Shown: one piece after another, positions 28,862 to 37,762 of the stretch | Layout of the letters: each line of letters starts with the position of its first letter | Position numbering within the stretch: the stretch's first letter is position 1 | Source: an uncultured Wenzhouxiangella sp. | GTDB taxonomy: Bacteria; Pseudomonadota; Gammaproteobacteria; Xanthomonadales; Wenzhouxiangellaceae | Assembly: GCA_913057195.1 (NCBI GenBank) | Contig: CAJXNL010000002.1 | Span: 1 to 64,000 of the forward strand | Length of the DNA stretch: 64,000 bases | Direction: 5' to 3' | Notes under the pieces: model-generated | The model's input: only the letters and a program-made list of their open reading frames with translations | Database searches by the model: none | Told to the model about the DNA's origin: nothing | Made by a program: the position numbers and the translations under genes

Positions 28862-29493
28862 ATCAGTCGCTCAGCCTCATTCACCATGGCTTTGCGATCG
28901 ATCAGCAATCGCCACTGATTGCCGCCCAGCTGACGCCACAAGAACACTGATCGAATGCCTGCCAAGAGCAGGGCGCGGATCAGTGCGATCTTGTCGTCGT
29001 TTTTTAAGATGGCTGGATTGCCTTGGACACGAATTCGGAAGCTCAGCGTTGAGATGTGGCGCTGATAGGCGTCGGCCAGCTGCGCGGTCACCGACGGATC
29101 CAAAGGCTCATCACTCTGCGTCCAGGCGGTTTCGATCAAGGCGATGGCTTCACCCAGCGCGCGCTGGCGTTTGGGCTGGCGCATCACTCGACTGCCCAGT
29201 TTCAGCAATGCCAGCGCGTAGTGCAGGGTGCGAATGTTGGCGCTTTGCGAGCTCGGACCGAAGGTCTCGGCCAACAGCGACAGCCCCAAGCGAACCCCTG
29301 TGACGCCTCCAAAAATGGACTCGGTGTCCCCAGGGCACATGGCGAAGACGCTGCCCAGACTGGCCTGAGCGGCGTGCTGACTGCACTGGCCGTTGGTCGA
29401 AATTTGATGAACAAGCTCGGCCGACTGCATCACGCCTGCCAGCGCCAGCGTGCGTTCTTTCAGTGAATGCTGATGCCGATTCGGTGGGGTCAT
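28858..29493 (-). CDS. hflD: High-frequency lysogenization protein HflD homologue
   Basis: This 211-residue, mostly helical protein contains the HflD pattern (TLALAGVMQSAELVHQI, TLHYALALLKLG, IRALLLAGIRSVFLWRQLGG). In E. coli HflD is a peripheral membrane protein that binds phage lambda CII; its normal cellular role is unclear. Its start overlaps the mnmA stop by four bases, the same adjacency as in E. coli, which supports the assignment. Confidence 0.88.
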   Translation of the reverse strand: MTPPNRHQHSLKERTLALAGVMQSAELVHQISTNGQCSQHAAQASLGSVFAMCPGDTESIFGGVTGVRLGLSLLAETFGPSSQSANIRTLHYALALLKLGSRVMRQPKRQRALGEAIALIETAWTQSDEPLDPSVTAQLADAYQRHISTLSFRIRVQGNPAILKNDDKIALIRALLLAGIRSVFLWRQLGGNQWRLLIDRKAMVNEAERLI

Positions 29494-30620
29494 GCCTGTG
29501 CGGTCGCCTCGATCATGCGCTCAGGTTTCACCGCGTTGGTTTCGGTGATCACAGCGCCGCCGAGGCATTGTTCGCCGCGATAAAACACGATGGATTGGCC
29601 GGGTGTGGCCGCACGCTGAGGGGCATCAAATCTCACCGTGATGGCATCGCCGTCGATGGCGGTGATCTGGCAGGGTTGATCGGCCTGCCGATAGCGAATT
29701 TTGGCGGTTAAGGGCCTGCCCAGCGCAGGTGGGGTGGCGGCGATCCAGTGGGCTTGATGCGCCTGAAGTTGGGTGCTCATGAGCATCGGGTGATGGCTGT
29801 CTTGGGCCGCATACAGGGTGTTGTGTTGGAGGTCTTTTTCAACAACAAACCAAGGGGCTTCGGGGTGATGTTTGAGCCCGCCGATGGCCAGCCCTTTGCG
29901 CTGCCCGAGGGTGTAGTGCATCAGGCCCGTGTGCGTGCCCACCACGGAGCCATCGTCAGCGCAAACGATGGGTCCGGGCTGACCGGTGAGGTAGTCATCA
30001 ATGAACGCATCGAATCGACGCTCACCAATAAAACAGATGCCGGTGGAGTCTTTTTTGTGGGCGACCGGCAGTTGGGCTTGTTCTGCCCAGCGACGGACTT
30101 GGTCTTTTGTCAGCTCACCCAGCGGGAAGCGTGCTTTTTCAAGCTGAGCCTGATCAAGGGCATGCAAAAAATAACTTTGGTCTTTGTTGTGATCCACGCC
30201 TTTGAAAAGCGCCACACTGCCATCATCCAAAACTCGCCGTCTGGCGTAATGACCGGTGGCGATGCATGCGGCACCCAACTCTATGGCGTGGTCGAGGAAT
30301 GCCTTAAATTTGATTTCACGGTTACACAAGATGTCTGGGTTGGGGGTTCGGCCTGCCTTGAGTTCGGCCAAAAAAGTCTCGAAGACATTCTCCCAATATT
30401 CGGTGGCGAAGTTGCGGGCATAAAAGTCAATTCCCAGCTGCTCGGCCACCGCGCGAGCGTCCGCCGCGTCCGCCTCGGCGGTGCAGCCATCGACGTGGTC
30501 GTCGCCTTCCCAGTTTTTCATAAACATGGCGGCAACGGACTCACCTTGGCGTTGCAACAGCCACGCCGTTGTCGCAGAATCAACGCCCCCCGAGAGGGCA
30601 ACCATGGTCTCAGCGCTCAT
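29490..30620 (-). CDS. mnmA: tRNA-specific 2-thiouridylase MnmA
   Basis: This 376-residue enzyme thiolates U34 of tRNA Glu, Gln and Lys. The PP-loop ATP site is ALSGGVDSATTAW; the catalytic cysteines lie in NPDILCNREIKF and STGICFIGERRF. A central and a C-terminal beta domain follow. Its ATG overlaps the stop of the LysR gene upstream by four bases, and its stop overlaps hflD. tRNA-Glu(TTC) and tRNA-Gln(TTG), two of its substrates, are in this window. Confidence 0.96.
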   Translation of the reverse strand: MSAETMVALSGGVDSATTAWLLQRQGESVAAMFMKNWEGDDHVDGCTAEADAADARAVAEQLGIDFYARNFATEYWENVFETFLAELKAGRTPNPDILCNREIKFKAFLDHAIELGAACIATGHYARRRVLDDGSVALFKGVDHNKDQSYFLHALDQAQLEKARFPLGELTKDQVRRWAEQAQLPVAHKKDSTGICFIGERRFDAFIDDYLTGQPGPIVCADDGSVVGTHTGLMHYTLGQRKGLAIGGLKHHPEAPWFVVEKDLQHNTLYAAQDSHHPMLMSTQLQAHQAHWIAATPPALGRPLTAKIRYRQADQPCQITAIDGDAITVRFDAPQRAATPGQSIVFYRGEQCLGGAVITETNAVKPERMIEATAQA

Positions 30621-31561
30621 GCCGGTAGTGTAGCGGATGGCTCGTGGATGGGCGTGTCGATGCCACCAAACAAGTCGCGATTCATGAGATCGACAAACCG
30701 CTGCGCTTGGGGCGACAGGTAGGCGCCTTTTCGCATGACCACGCCGTAGCTTCGGGCCGGGAAAAATGTGCTCATGTCTCGGACAATGAGTCGCTCACGG
30801 TCAGCATCGGTGATGCAAATCGATGTGACGATGGACACCCCCATTCCCAACGACACATAGCGTTTGATGACTTCCCAACCGCCAATTTCTAAGTTGACTC
30901 GGTAGGGCAAGTTATGCCGCTGAAACACCAGGTCAATGAGCTGGTAGGTGGTGCGGCGTCGGGGCGGAAGGATCAACCCATGGGGGCTGATGTCCGACAG
31001 TGCGATCGATTGCCGCCGGGCCAACGGGTGATCGGGGGCGGCGATCAACACAGGCTTGAAGTGATAAATGGGTCGGTAGTCGATGTCGGGGGGCACATCA
31101 ACCATCGAGCCCACGGCAAAGTCCACTTCTGATTGCCGGATTCTGTTCAACCCCTCCGTGCCGCTGACGTGCTGCAGGTCCGTGCCGATCCCAGGGTGAA
31201 GCCTTCGAAATCGCGTCAGAAGCGGCGGCAACAGATGCATGATGGTCGATTCACCGGCAGCAATCCGGACGCTGCCGGTCTCCAATGAGCCATACAGCCG
31301 GCTGAATTCATCGGGCAGGGCATCCAACTGCTCGAGCAATGGCTGACCGAGCTCAAGCAGTGCTTGGCCGGCGGGGGTCAGCCGAAGCTGCGGTCCATTG
31401 CGCTCGAACAGGGTTTGGTCCAGCGCCTCTTCAAGCGCGCGAATTTGTTGGCTGACCGATGGCTGACTCAGATACAGCGCCCGGGCCGCCGCCGAGACGC
31501 TGCCGGTCTGGGCGGTTTGGATGAAGGCGCGCAGGTGCTTGGGCAGGTTGCCTTTATACAT
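30617..31561 (-). CDS. LysR-family transcriptional regulator, CysB/Cbl-like effector domain
   Basis: This 314-residue protein has an N-terminal winged helix (residues about 6-65, with SVSAAARALYLSQPSVSQQIRAL split here) and a C-terminal periplasmic-binding-like effector domain (GSVRIAAGESTIMHLLPPLL, YRVNLEIGGWEVIKRYVSLGMGVSI). It is divergent from aceB across 129 bases that hold a TATCAAA/TTTGATA dyad, the usual layout for a LysR regulator and its target. Control of the glyoxylate shunt is therefore inferred. Its 3' end is fused by a 4-bp overlap to mnmA. Confidence 0.92.
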   Translation of the reverse strand: MYKGNLPKHLRAFIQTAQTGSVSAAARALYLSQPSVSQQIRALEEALDQTLFERNGPQLRLTPAGQALLELGQPLLEQLDALPDEFSRLYGSLETGSVRIAAGESTIMHLLPPLLTRFRRLHPGIGTDLQHVSGTEGLNRIRQSEVDFAVGSMVDVPPDIDYRPIYHFKPVLIAAPDHPLARRQSIALSDISPHGLILPPRRRTTYQLIDLVFQRHNLPYRVNLEIGGWEVIKRYVSLGMGVSIVTSICITDADRERLIVRDMSTFFPARSYGVVMRKGAYLSPQAQRFVDLMNRDLFGGIDTPIHEPSATLPA

Positions 31562-31602
31562 GGCACCGTCACTGTATCATTATTTAAAAAACCAATGGTA
31601 AA

Positions 31603-31624
31603 TATCAAAAGATTTAATTTGATA
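31603..31624. promoter_or_regulatory. LysR-type operator dyad between the regulator and aceB
   Basis: Perfect 7-bp arms TATCAAA (31603-31609) and TTTGATA (31618-31624) flank an 8-base AT-rich centre. The outline fits the T-N11-A rule for LysR-type sites. It overlaps the proposed -35 of aceB. Confidence 0.65.
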
Positions 31625-31648
31625 AATACTCTAGGGCAAGGCTAGTCT
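31619..31648 (+). promoter_or_regulatory. Candidate aceB promoter
   Basis: TTGATA (31619-31624) and TAGTCT (31643-31648) are 18 bases apart, ending about 43 bases before the aceB ATG. The -35 lies inside the LysR dyad, so binding could activate or repress. Confidence 0.45.
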
Positions 31649-31690
31649 GAGGCCAGCATCCAAGGCAGCACTCAAAAAAAGGGAGGTCTC

Positions 31691-33325
31691 ATGACATCAA
31701 CATCAAACGAGCAACCCGGACAGCCCACCGATGCGCCATCTGAGGTGGCTTTTCAGGCCGATTTGCCCAGACACGCCCAGGCCCTGTTTCCGGGTGCGTT
31801 GCTGGGTTTGCTGGCCACCCTGACAGCACGTTACCGAGACTCGGTGGATGCGCGACTGGCTGATCGCCAGGCGCAGCTGGCCAAGTGGCGGGCCGGCGAG
31901 CTGCCCGACTTTGATCCAGACACCCAAGCCATTCGGGACGGTCAATGGCAAGTGGCCCCCATCCCTGCGCCACTCCGGGACCGACGTGTGGAGATCACCG
32001 GGCCTGTGGAGCGCAAGATGATCATCAATGCCCTAAACTCCGGCGCGCGCGTGTTCATGGCCGACTTTGAAGACTCCTCATCGCCCACCTGGACAAACAT
32101 GGTTGAGGGGCAGGTCAACCTTAAAGACGCCGTGGATGGCACCATTGAGCTGACCACAGAGGCGGGCAAGCACTACCGCCTGAATGATGAAGTCGCCACC
32201 CTCATCGTCAGGCCACGAGGTTGGCACTTGGACGAGGCGCATGTCACCGTGGGTGGGCGAGCCGTCCCGGCGGGGATTTTCGATGCCGCGGTGTATGTCT
32301 ATAACAATGCACACGCGCTCATTGAGCGGGGTGCGGGGCCTTATTTGTATCTTCCCAAACTCGAGTCCTGGCGTGAGGCTGAGCTGTGGGCGTCGGTGTT
32401 AAGCGACATCGAAACCGCCCTGGGGCTGGATCCCGGCACCATCAAAGTCACCGTGCTGATTGAGACCTTGCCGGCGGTGTTTCAAATGCACGAAATCTTG
32501 CATGCGCTGAAAAACCGCATCGTCGGGCTCAACTGTGGACGTTGGGACTACATTTTCAGCTACATCAAATGCCTCCAATCCCACCCCGATCGAATTTTGC
32601 CCGATCGCGCCCAAGTGACCATGGGCGTGCCGTTTCTTAAGGCGTATTCAGAGTTGCTCATTCAGACCTGCCACCAGCGCGGCGCGTTCGCAATGGGTGG
32701 CATGGCCGCACAAATCCCCATTAAGGGCGATGACGAGGCGAACGCTCAAGCGATTGAGAAGGTGCGTCTTGATAAAGAGCGCGAGGCGCACGCGGGCCAT
32801 GATGGCACCTGGGTCGCGCACCCTGGGCTCATGGCGGTGGCCTACGAGGTCTTTAATGAGAAAATTAAAAATGACAATCAACTCAGTGTTTTACGTGAAG
32901 ATGTGAATGTGTCGCAAGAAGATTTGCTGGCGCCTTGCGAGGGGACGATCACCGAAGCAGGGGTTCGCGGCAATCTGGCGGTGGCGCTGGGTTACATGGC
33001 GGCGTGGTTCCGTGGCCAGGGCTGCGTGCCGATCAATCACTTGATGGAGGATGCGGCCACGGCCGAGATTGCCCGCGCCCAGGTGTGGCAGTGGATTCAT
33101 CACAGCGACACGCGTTTGGACGATGGCCGCGTGTTGGATGCGGCGTTGGCTCGCCAGTGGCTGGGTGAGGAGATTGACCAGATTAAAGCCACCCACGGTG
33201 AGGCCGCGTTTGAGTCACAGGGCCATGCCCAGGCGGCGGCTTTGATTGAGCACGTGGTGTTTTCTGATGAATTCATCGAGTTTTTGACACTGCCGGGGTA
33301 TGGGCAGCTGGCTGACAACGACTGA
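31691..33325 (+). CDS. aceB: Malate synthase A
   Basis: This 544-residue AceB-type enzyme condenses glyoxylate and acetyl-CoA to malate. Conserved parts include [44 protein letters not shown] and the catalytic-Asp region near the C-terminus ([16 protein letters not shown]). GGGAGG lies five bases before the ATG. It is followed 19 bases later by aceA, forming the glyoxylate shunt operon that lets cells grow on acetate or fatty acids. aceK is not present. Confidence 0.97.
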   Translation: MTSTSNEQPGQPTDAPSEVAFQADLPRHAQALFPGALLGLLATLTARYRDSVDARLADRQAQLAKWRAGELPDFDPDTQAIRDGQWQVAPIPAPLRDRRVEITGPVERKMIINALNSGARVFMADFEDSSSPTWTNMVEGQVNLKDAVDGTIELTTEAGKHYRLNDEVATLIVRPRGWHLDEAHVTVGGRAVPAGIFDAAVYVYNNAHALIERGAGPYLYLPKLESWREAELWASVLSDIETALGLDPGTIKVTVLIETLPAVFQMHEILHALKNRIVGLNCGRWDYIFSYIKCLQSHPDRILPDRAQVTMGVPFLKAYSELLIQTCHQRGAFAMGGMAAQIPIKGDDEANAQAIEKVRLDKEREAHAGHDGTWVAHPGLMAVAYEVFNEKIKNDNQLSVLREDVNVSQEDLLAPCEGTITEAGVRGNLAVALGYMAAWFRGQGCVPINHLMEDAATAEIARAQVWQWIHHSDTRLDDGRVLDAALARQWLGEEIDQIKATHGEAAFESQGHAQAAALIEHVVFSDEFIEFLTLPGYGQLADND

Positions 33326-33344
33326 CGAGGGGAAGGAGACAAGC

Positions 33345-34625
33345 ATGAACGACGTCAATGGCATCATCGAAATTGAGAAAGATTGGCTGGATAACCCGCG
33401 CTGGCAGGGTGTGGAGCGGCCCTATGATGCGGCCGAAGTGGTCAAGCTTCGGGGCAGCCTGCAGGTGGAGTACACGCTGGCCAGGCGCGGTGCAGACAAG
33501 CTGTGGCGGGCCATGCACGAGCTGGATTATGTCAACGCTCTGGGCGCATTGACGGGCAATCAGGCCATGCAGCAAGTCAAGGCGGGGTTGAACGCCATTT
33601 ATTTGTCGGGCTGGCAGGTCGCCGCTGATGCCAATCTGGCCGGGCAAATGTACCCCGATCAAAGTCTTTATCCGGCCGATTCAGTCCCGGCGGTGGTTCG
33701 GCGCATTAACAATGCCTTGATGCGTCAAGACCAGATCCAATCGGTCGAGGGGCAAGGCTCAGTGGATTGGTTTGCGCCGATTGTGGCGGATGCAGAGGCG
33801 GGCTTTGGTGGCGTTTTAAATGCGCACGAGCTGATGAAAGACATGATTGCAGCCGGTGCTGCGGGCGTGCATTTTGAAGACCAGTTGGCGTCGGCCAAAA
33901 AATGCGGGCACATGGGCGGGAAGGTGCTGGTGCCCACCCAAGAGGCCGTGCAGAAGTTGGTTGCGGCGCGTCTGGCGGCCGACATTTGTGGGGTGCCCAC
34001 TTTGCTTGTGGCGCGCACGGATGCCATGGCAGCCGATTTGCTGACCTCAGATGTCGACGACCGTGATCAGGCTTTTGTCACCGGCGAGCGAACGGTGGAG
34101 GGTTTTTATCGGGTCAACCCGGGCCTCGACCAAGCCATTGCCAGGGGATTGGCGTACGCGCCGGTGGCCGATCTGATTTGGTGCGAGACCGCCACCCCGG
34201 ACCTTGAGCAGGCCAAGACCTTTGCAGAGGCCATTCGCACCCAATATCCAAACAAACTGTTGGCTTACAACTGCTCACCCAGCTTCAACTGGCGCAAAAA
34301 CCTCACTGACGCTGAGATTGCGCGTTTTCAAAATGAGTTGGGCGCCATGGGCTACAAATTTCAATTCATCACGTTGGCGGGCTTTCATGCCTTAAACCAC
34401 TCGATGTTTCAGCTGGCGCGCGGCTACAAGCAAAACCAAATGACCGCCTACGTGGAGCTGCAAGAGGCTGAATTTGCGGCTGAGAGTCAGGGCTACACGG
34501 CCACGCGCCACCAAAGAGAGGTGGGCACTGGGTATTTTGATCAGATCACCCAGCTCATTAGCGCCGGGGAGTCATCGCTGTCGGCGCTGTCGGGCTCGAC
34601 CGAGGAAGATCAGTTCAAGGCATGA
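33345..34625 (+). CDS. aceA: Isocitrate lyase
   Basis: This 426-residue TIM-barrel enzyme splits isocitrate into succinate and glyoxylate. The catalytic loop KKCGHMGGK (Cys at about residue 187) and the metal site in [10 protein letters not shown] are present, together with [13 protein letters not shown]. The start ATG 33345 has AAGGAG upstream; an in-frame GTG-type extension from 33300 would reach back into aceB. It acts directly with the upstream malate synthase. Confidence 0.97.
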   Translation: MNDVNGIIEIEKDWLDNPRWQGVERPYDAAEVVKLRGSLQVEYTLARRGADKLWRAMHELDYVNALGALTGNQAMQQVKAGLNAIYLSGWQVAADANLAGQMYPDQSLYPADSVPAVVRRINNALMRQDQIQSVEGQGSVDWFAPIVADAEAGFGGVLNAHELMKDMIAAGAAGVHFEDQLASAKKCGHMGGKVLVPTQEAVQKLVAARLAADICGVPTLLVARTDAMAADLLTSDVDDRDQAFVTGERTVEGFYRVNPGLDQAIARGLAYAPVADLIWCETATPDLEQAKTFAEAIRTQYPNKLLAYNCSPSFNWRKNLTDAEIARFQNELGAMGYKFQFITLAGFHALNHSMFQLARGYKQNQMTAYVELQEAEFAAESQGYTATRHQREVGTGYFDQITQLISAGESSLSALSGSTEEDQFKA

Positions 34626-34702
34626 CGCTCACTTGAAATCACCCCAGTTGTGCCACAATCTTAGACATTGTGCACGGAATTGAATGGCTGGGAATTTACC
34701 GA

Positions 34703-35050
34703 ATGCGGATGAGCGACGATCGGTCACAGGACGATCCACAGATTGATTCAGATGAGGGTTTGGCCCTTGAAGAGCAGGGCCCAGCGCTCAAGCGCCCGTC
34801 GATGTATCGGGTGATCATTCTCAACGATGACTACACCCCGATGGCTTTCGTTGTCGATGTGTTGAAGCGTTTCTTTGGGCTCAGTGAAGACCAAGCCACC
34901 AGCGTGATGCTGCATGTTCATACTCGTGGGCGTGGGGTGGCAGGGGTGTATACCCATGAAATTGCAGAGACTAAAGTGTCGATGGTGAATGATTTTGCGC
35001 GCGAGAACGAGCATCCTTTGCAATCGACGCTCGAGCCGGCGGAGGGCTGA
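34703..35050 (+). CDS. clpS: ATP-dependent Clp protease adaptor ClpS
   Basis: This adaptor of about 115 residues delivers N-degron substrates to ClpAP. The core has [37 protein letters not shown] and the [18 protein letters not shown] end. ATG 34703 has GGGAA at a suitable distance; a GTG at 34670 in the same frame has no support. A short acidic disordered tail precedes the core, as in the family. It is followed at once by clpA. Confidence 0.95.
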   Translation: MRMSDDRSQDDPQIDSDEGLALEEQGPALKRPSMYRVIILNDDYTPMAFVVDVLKRFFGLSEDQATSVMLHVHTRGRGVAGVYTHEIAETKVSMVNDFARENEHPLQSTLEPAEG

Positions 35051-35053
35051 GTG

Positions 35054-37360
35054 ATGTTTTCTAAAGAGCTTGAAATCTCAATCTCGCAGGCATACCACAG
35101 TGCGCGAACCCGCCGGCACGAGTTTTTGACCGTTGAGCATCTGCTGTTGGCGCTGTTGGACAATCCTTCAGCCAAGGAGGTGCTGGATGCGCTGGATGCC
35201 GACATCAGCGCGTTGGGCTTCGAGCTCACTGCCATTTTGGATGAGACCACGCCTATTTTGGCAGAGGGTGACCAGCGCGATACTCACCCCACCATTGGCT
35301 TTCAACGGGTGTTGCAGCGGGCGCTGTACCACGTTCAATCGGCTGAGCGCCGAGAGGTACTGGGCGCCAATGTCCTGGTGGCCATCTTCGCTGAGAAAGA
35401 CTCGCAGGCGGTCTATGCGCTGGCTCAACAAAACATAGTGCGATTGGATGTGGTGAACTACATCTCGCATGGGCTCCGTCGCAATGAGCAATCTGATGAA
35501 GAGGCCCCTGCCGAATCGGCCAAGGGAGATGAGGCTGAAAGCTCACCGCTGGCTCAGTTTGCCATCGACCTGAATGAGCGAGCCCAGCAAGACCGCATTG
35601 ACCCCCTCATCGGACGCGGCGATGAGATTGAGCGGACGGTCCAGATCTTGTGCCGGCGACGGAAGAACAATCCTTTGTTTGTGGGAGATTCTGGCGTTGG
35701 CAAGACCGCGCTGGCTGAGGGCTTGGCCCGGCGGATTGTTGAAAATGATGTCCCTGAGATTTTGCAAGACGCCCGCATTTTTTCGCTGGATCTGGGCGCG
35801 TTGTTGGCCGGCACCAAATACCGAGGGGATTTCGAGAAGCGGCTCAAAGGCGTGCTGAAGGATCTTAAAAAACACGATAAAGCCGTTCTGTTCATTGATG
35901 AGATCCACACGATCATTGGTGCAGGGGCCGCATCGGGCGGGGTGATGGATGCCTCAAACTTGATCAAACCGGTCTTGGCCAACGGCGAGCTCCGTTGCAT
36001 CGGATCCACCACTTTTGATGAGTATCGCTCTGTCTTCGAAAAGGATCGAGCACTGGCTCGACGGTTCCAAAAAGTCGATGTTGATGAGCCCTCGGTGGCG
36101 GAGACCGTGGAGATTCTCAATGGCTTGAAGCACCGCTTTGAAAGCCACCATGGCATTGCCTATGATGCGCAGGCCCTGCAGGCGGCTGCTGAGCTGTCCG
36201 CGCGGCACTTGAATGACCGTAAGCTGCCCGACAAGGCCATTGATGTGATTGATGAGGCCGGCGCGAAAGAGCGCTTGAAACCGGCCGACCAACGGTCCGC
36301 TGTCATCGGCGAGCTCGAGATCGAGCAAGTGATCGCGAAGATGGCCAAAATTCCTTCAAGGCAGGTCTCGCGCTCTGATCGAGACGCGTTGAAAACTTTG
36401 AATCGGGATTTGAGCATGGTCGTGTTTGGTCAAGACGATGCCATTGAGACGCTGAGCGCGGCAATTAAAATGTCTCGCTCGGGTTTGGGGGATCGTGATC
36501 GACCGATTGGCAGTTTCTTGTTCGCGGGCCCCACCGGTGTGGGTAAGACGGAAGTCACGCGCCAGTTGGCACTGACGCTGGGCATTGAGCTCGTTCGATT
36601 CGACATGTCAGAGTACATGGAAGCGCACACGGTCTCTCGGCTGGTTGGGGCGCCACCGGGCTACGTGGGGTTTGATCGAGGTGGGTTATTGACCGAGGCG
36701 GTTTCGCAAAACCCACACGCTGTGATCTTGCTCGATGAGATCGAAAAAGCACACCCAGATGTTTACAACATACTGTTGCAGATTATGGATCACGGCAAAC
36801 TCACTGATGCCAATGGCCGGTCGGCGGACTTTCGCAACGTGATCTTGGTGATGACTTCAAACGCCGGTGCCGCGCAAGTGAATAAGCGCAGCATTGGCTT
36901 CAAGCCAGGCGACCAAAGGCCTGAAATGATGGAGGCCATTCGCCGTCAATTCACGCCAGAGTTTCGGAATCGACTCGACGCTGTGATTCAGTTTCAGTCG
37001 TTGCCCTTTGAGGTCATATTGCAGGTCGTGGACAAGTTCTTGTTGGAGCTTGAGAACCAGCTGGCGGATCGCGGCGTGACCTTGGAGGTCGAGCCCTCAG
37101 CCCGGCATTGGTTGGCCGAGATTGGCTTTGATGATCAAATGGGCGCGCGCCCCATGAAACGCATCATTCAAGACCGGATCAAGCGCCCGCTGGCCGATGC
37201 GTTGCTGTTTGGCGAGTTGGCTGACCGAGGTGGGGTGGTTCGTGTCTCTCGCCAAGACGAGGCGTCCTCTTTGAGCATCGAGGTTGAGCCCAATGCGAAG
37301 CCAGATTCTGCGGTGGGTGACGATGCATCCTCGACTGAGGCAGCACACGGCGAATCGTAA
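35054..37360 (+). CDS. clpA: ATP-dependent Clp protease ATPase subunit ClpA
   Basis: This 768-residue AAA+ unfoldase has an N-domain (double Clp repeat, about 1-145, where ClpS docks), a first ATPase with GDSGVGKTALAEG (about 211) and a second with GPTGVGKTEVTR (about 491). The ClpP-docking tripeptide is IGF in KRSIGFKPGD. GGAGGG precedes the ATG by about eight bases. Length is close to E. coli (758). It is convergent with infA. Confidence 0.97.
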   Translation: MFSKELEISISQAYHSARTRRHEFLTVEHLLLALLDNPSAKEVLDALDADISALGFELTAILDETTPILAEGDQRDTHPTIGFQRVLQRALYHVQSAERREVLGANVLVAIFAEKDSQAVYALAQQNIVRLDVVNYISHGLRRNEQSDEEAPAESAKGDEAESSPLAQFAIDLNERAQQDRIDPLIGRGDEIERTVQILCRRRKNNPLFVGDSGVGKTALAEGLARRIVENDVPEILQDARIFSLDLGALLAGTKYRGDFEKRLKGVLKDLKKHDKAVLFIDEIHTIIGAGAASGGVMDASNLIKPVLANGELRCIGSTTFDEYRSVFEKDRALARRFQKVDVDEPSVAETVEILNGLKHRFESHHGIAYDAQALQAAAELSARHLNDRKLPDKAIDVIDEAGAKERLKPADQRSAVIGELEIEQVIAKMAKIPSRQVSRSDRDALKTLNRDLSMVVFGQDDAIETLSAAIKMSRSGLGDRDRPIGSFLFAGPTGVGKTEVTRQLALTLGIELVRFDMSEYMEAHTVSRLVGAPPGYVGFDRGGLLTEAVSQNPHAVILLDEIEKAHPDVYNILLQIMDHGKLTDANGRSADFRNVILVMTSNAGAAQVNKRSIGFKPGDQRPEMMEAIRRQFTPEFRNRLDAVIQFQSLPFEVILQVVDKFLLELENQLADRGVTLEVEPSARHWLAEIGFDDQMGARPMKRIIQDRIKRPLADALLFGELADRGGVVRVSRQDEASSLSIEVEPNAKPDSAVGDDASSTEAAHGES

Positions 37361-37369
37361 GTGAGGGGG

Positions 37370-37386
37370 CGCAGGCTGAGTCTGCG
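37370..37386. terminator. Hairpin between convergent clpA and infA
   Basis: CGCAG and CTGCG arms extended by a wobble and a C-G pair form a 7-bp stem around TGA. It lies in the 34-base gap between two convergent genes. It lacks a T tract, so terminator activity is uncertain. Confidence 0.35.
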
Positions 37387-37394
37387 GCCGGGCA

Positions 37395-37613
37395 TTACTT
37401 CATGCGGTAGGTGATGCGACCTTTGGTGAGGTCATAAGGGGTCATTTCGACTTTGACACGGTCGCCTGTGAGAATGCGGATGTAGTTTTTTCGCATGCGG
37501 CCTGAGATGTGCGCCGTGATTGTGTGTCCATTGTCCAATTCGACCCTGAACATGGTGTTGGGCAGGGAGTCGAGCACCTTGCCTTCCATTTCAATATGAT
37601 CGTCCTTTGCCAT
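37395..37613 (-). CDS. infA: Translation initiation factor IF-1
   Basis: This 72-residue S1/OB-fold protein has the IF-1 sequence throughout ([49 protein letters not shown]). It binds the 30S A site during initiation. The adjacency to clpA matches E. coli and Pseudomonas. Confidence 0.98.
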   Translation of the reverse strand: MAKDDHIEMEGKVLDSLPNTMFRVELDNGHTITAHISGRMRKNYIRILTGDRVKVEMTPYDLTKGRITYRMK

Positions 37614-37700
37614 AGCGTCCCTGTCGGTGAAAGTGTTAAAACGGCGTTATTGTGCCACAGTTTGCGCGGGCGCGTGATGGCCAGCCTGGATGGCGTTCCT

Positions 37701-37730
37701 TTCGCTCCGGCGGGGTAAACGCTCTACAAT
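37701..37730 (+). promoter_or_regulatory. Weak candidate promoter of the CPA2 antiporter gene
   Basis: TACAAT (37725-37730) is a good -10, with a poor -35 TTCGCT (37701-37706) 18 bases upstream. It lies about 33 bases before the GTG start. Confidence 0.3.
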
Positions 37731-37762
37731 AGGCTCGTGGACGAGCGAAAAGGTCAATCATC

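Noticed and set aside
29748-30722. A 324-codon open frame antisense to mnmA and the LysR gene
   Set aside because: It crosses two well-identified genes on the other strand and shows no family features of its own.
34670-34702. A GTG start for clpS 33 bases upstream
   Set aside because: It would add residues absent in homologues and lies within the CACAAT/ATTGTG dyad upstream, with no Shine-Dalgarno.
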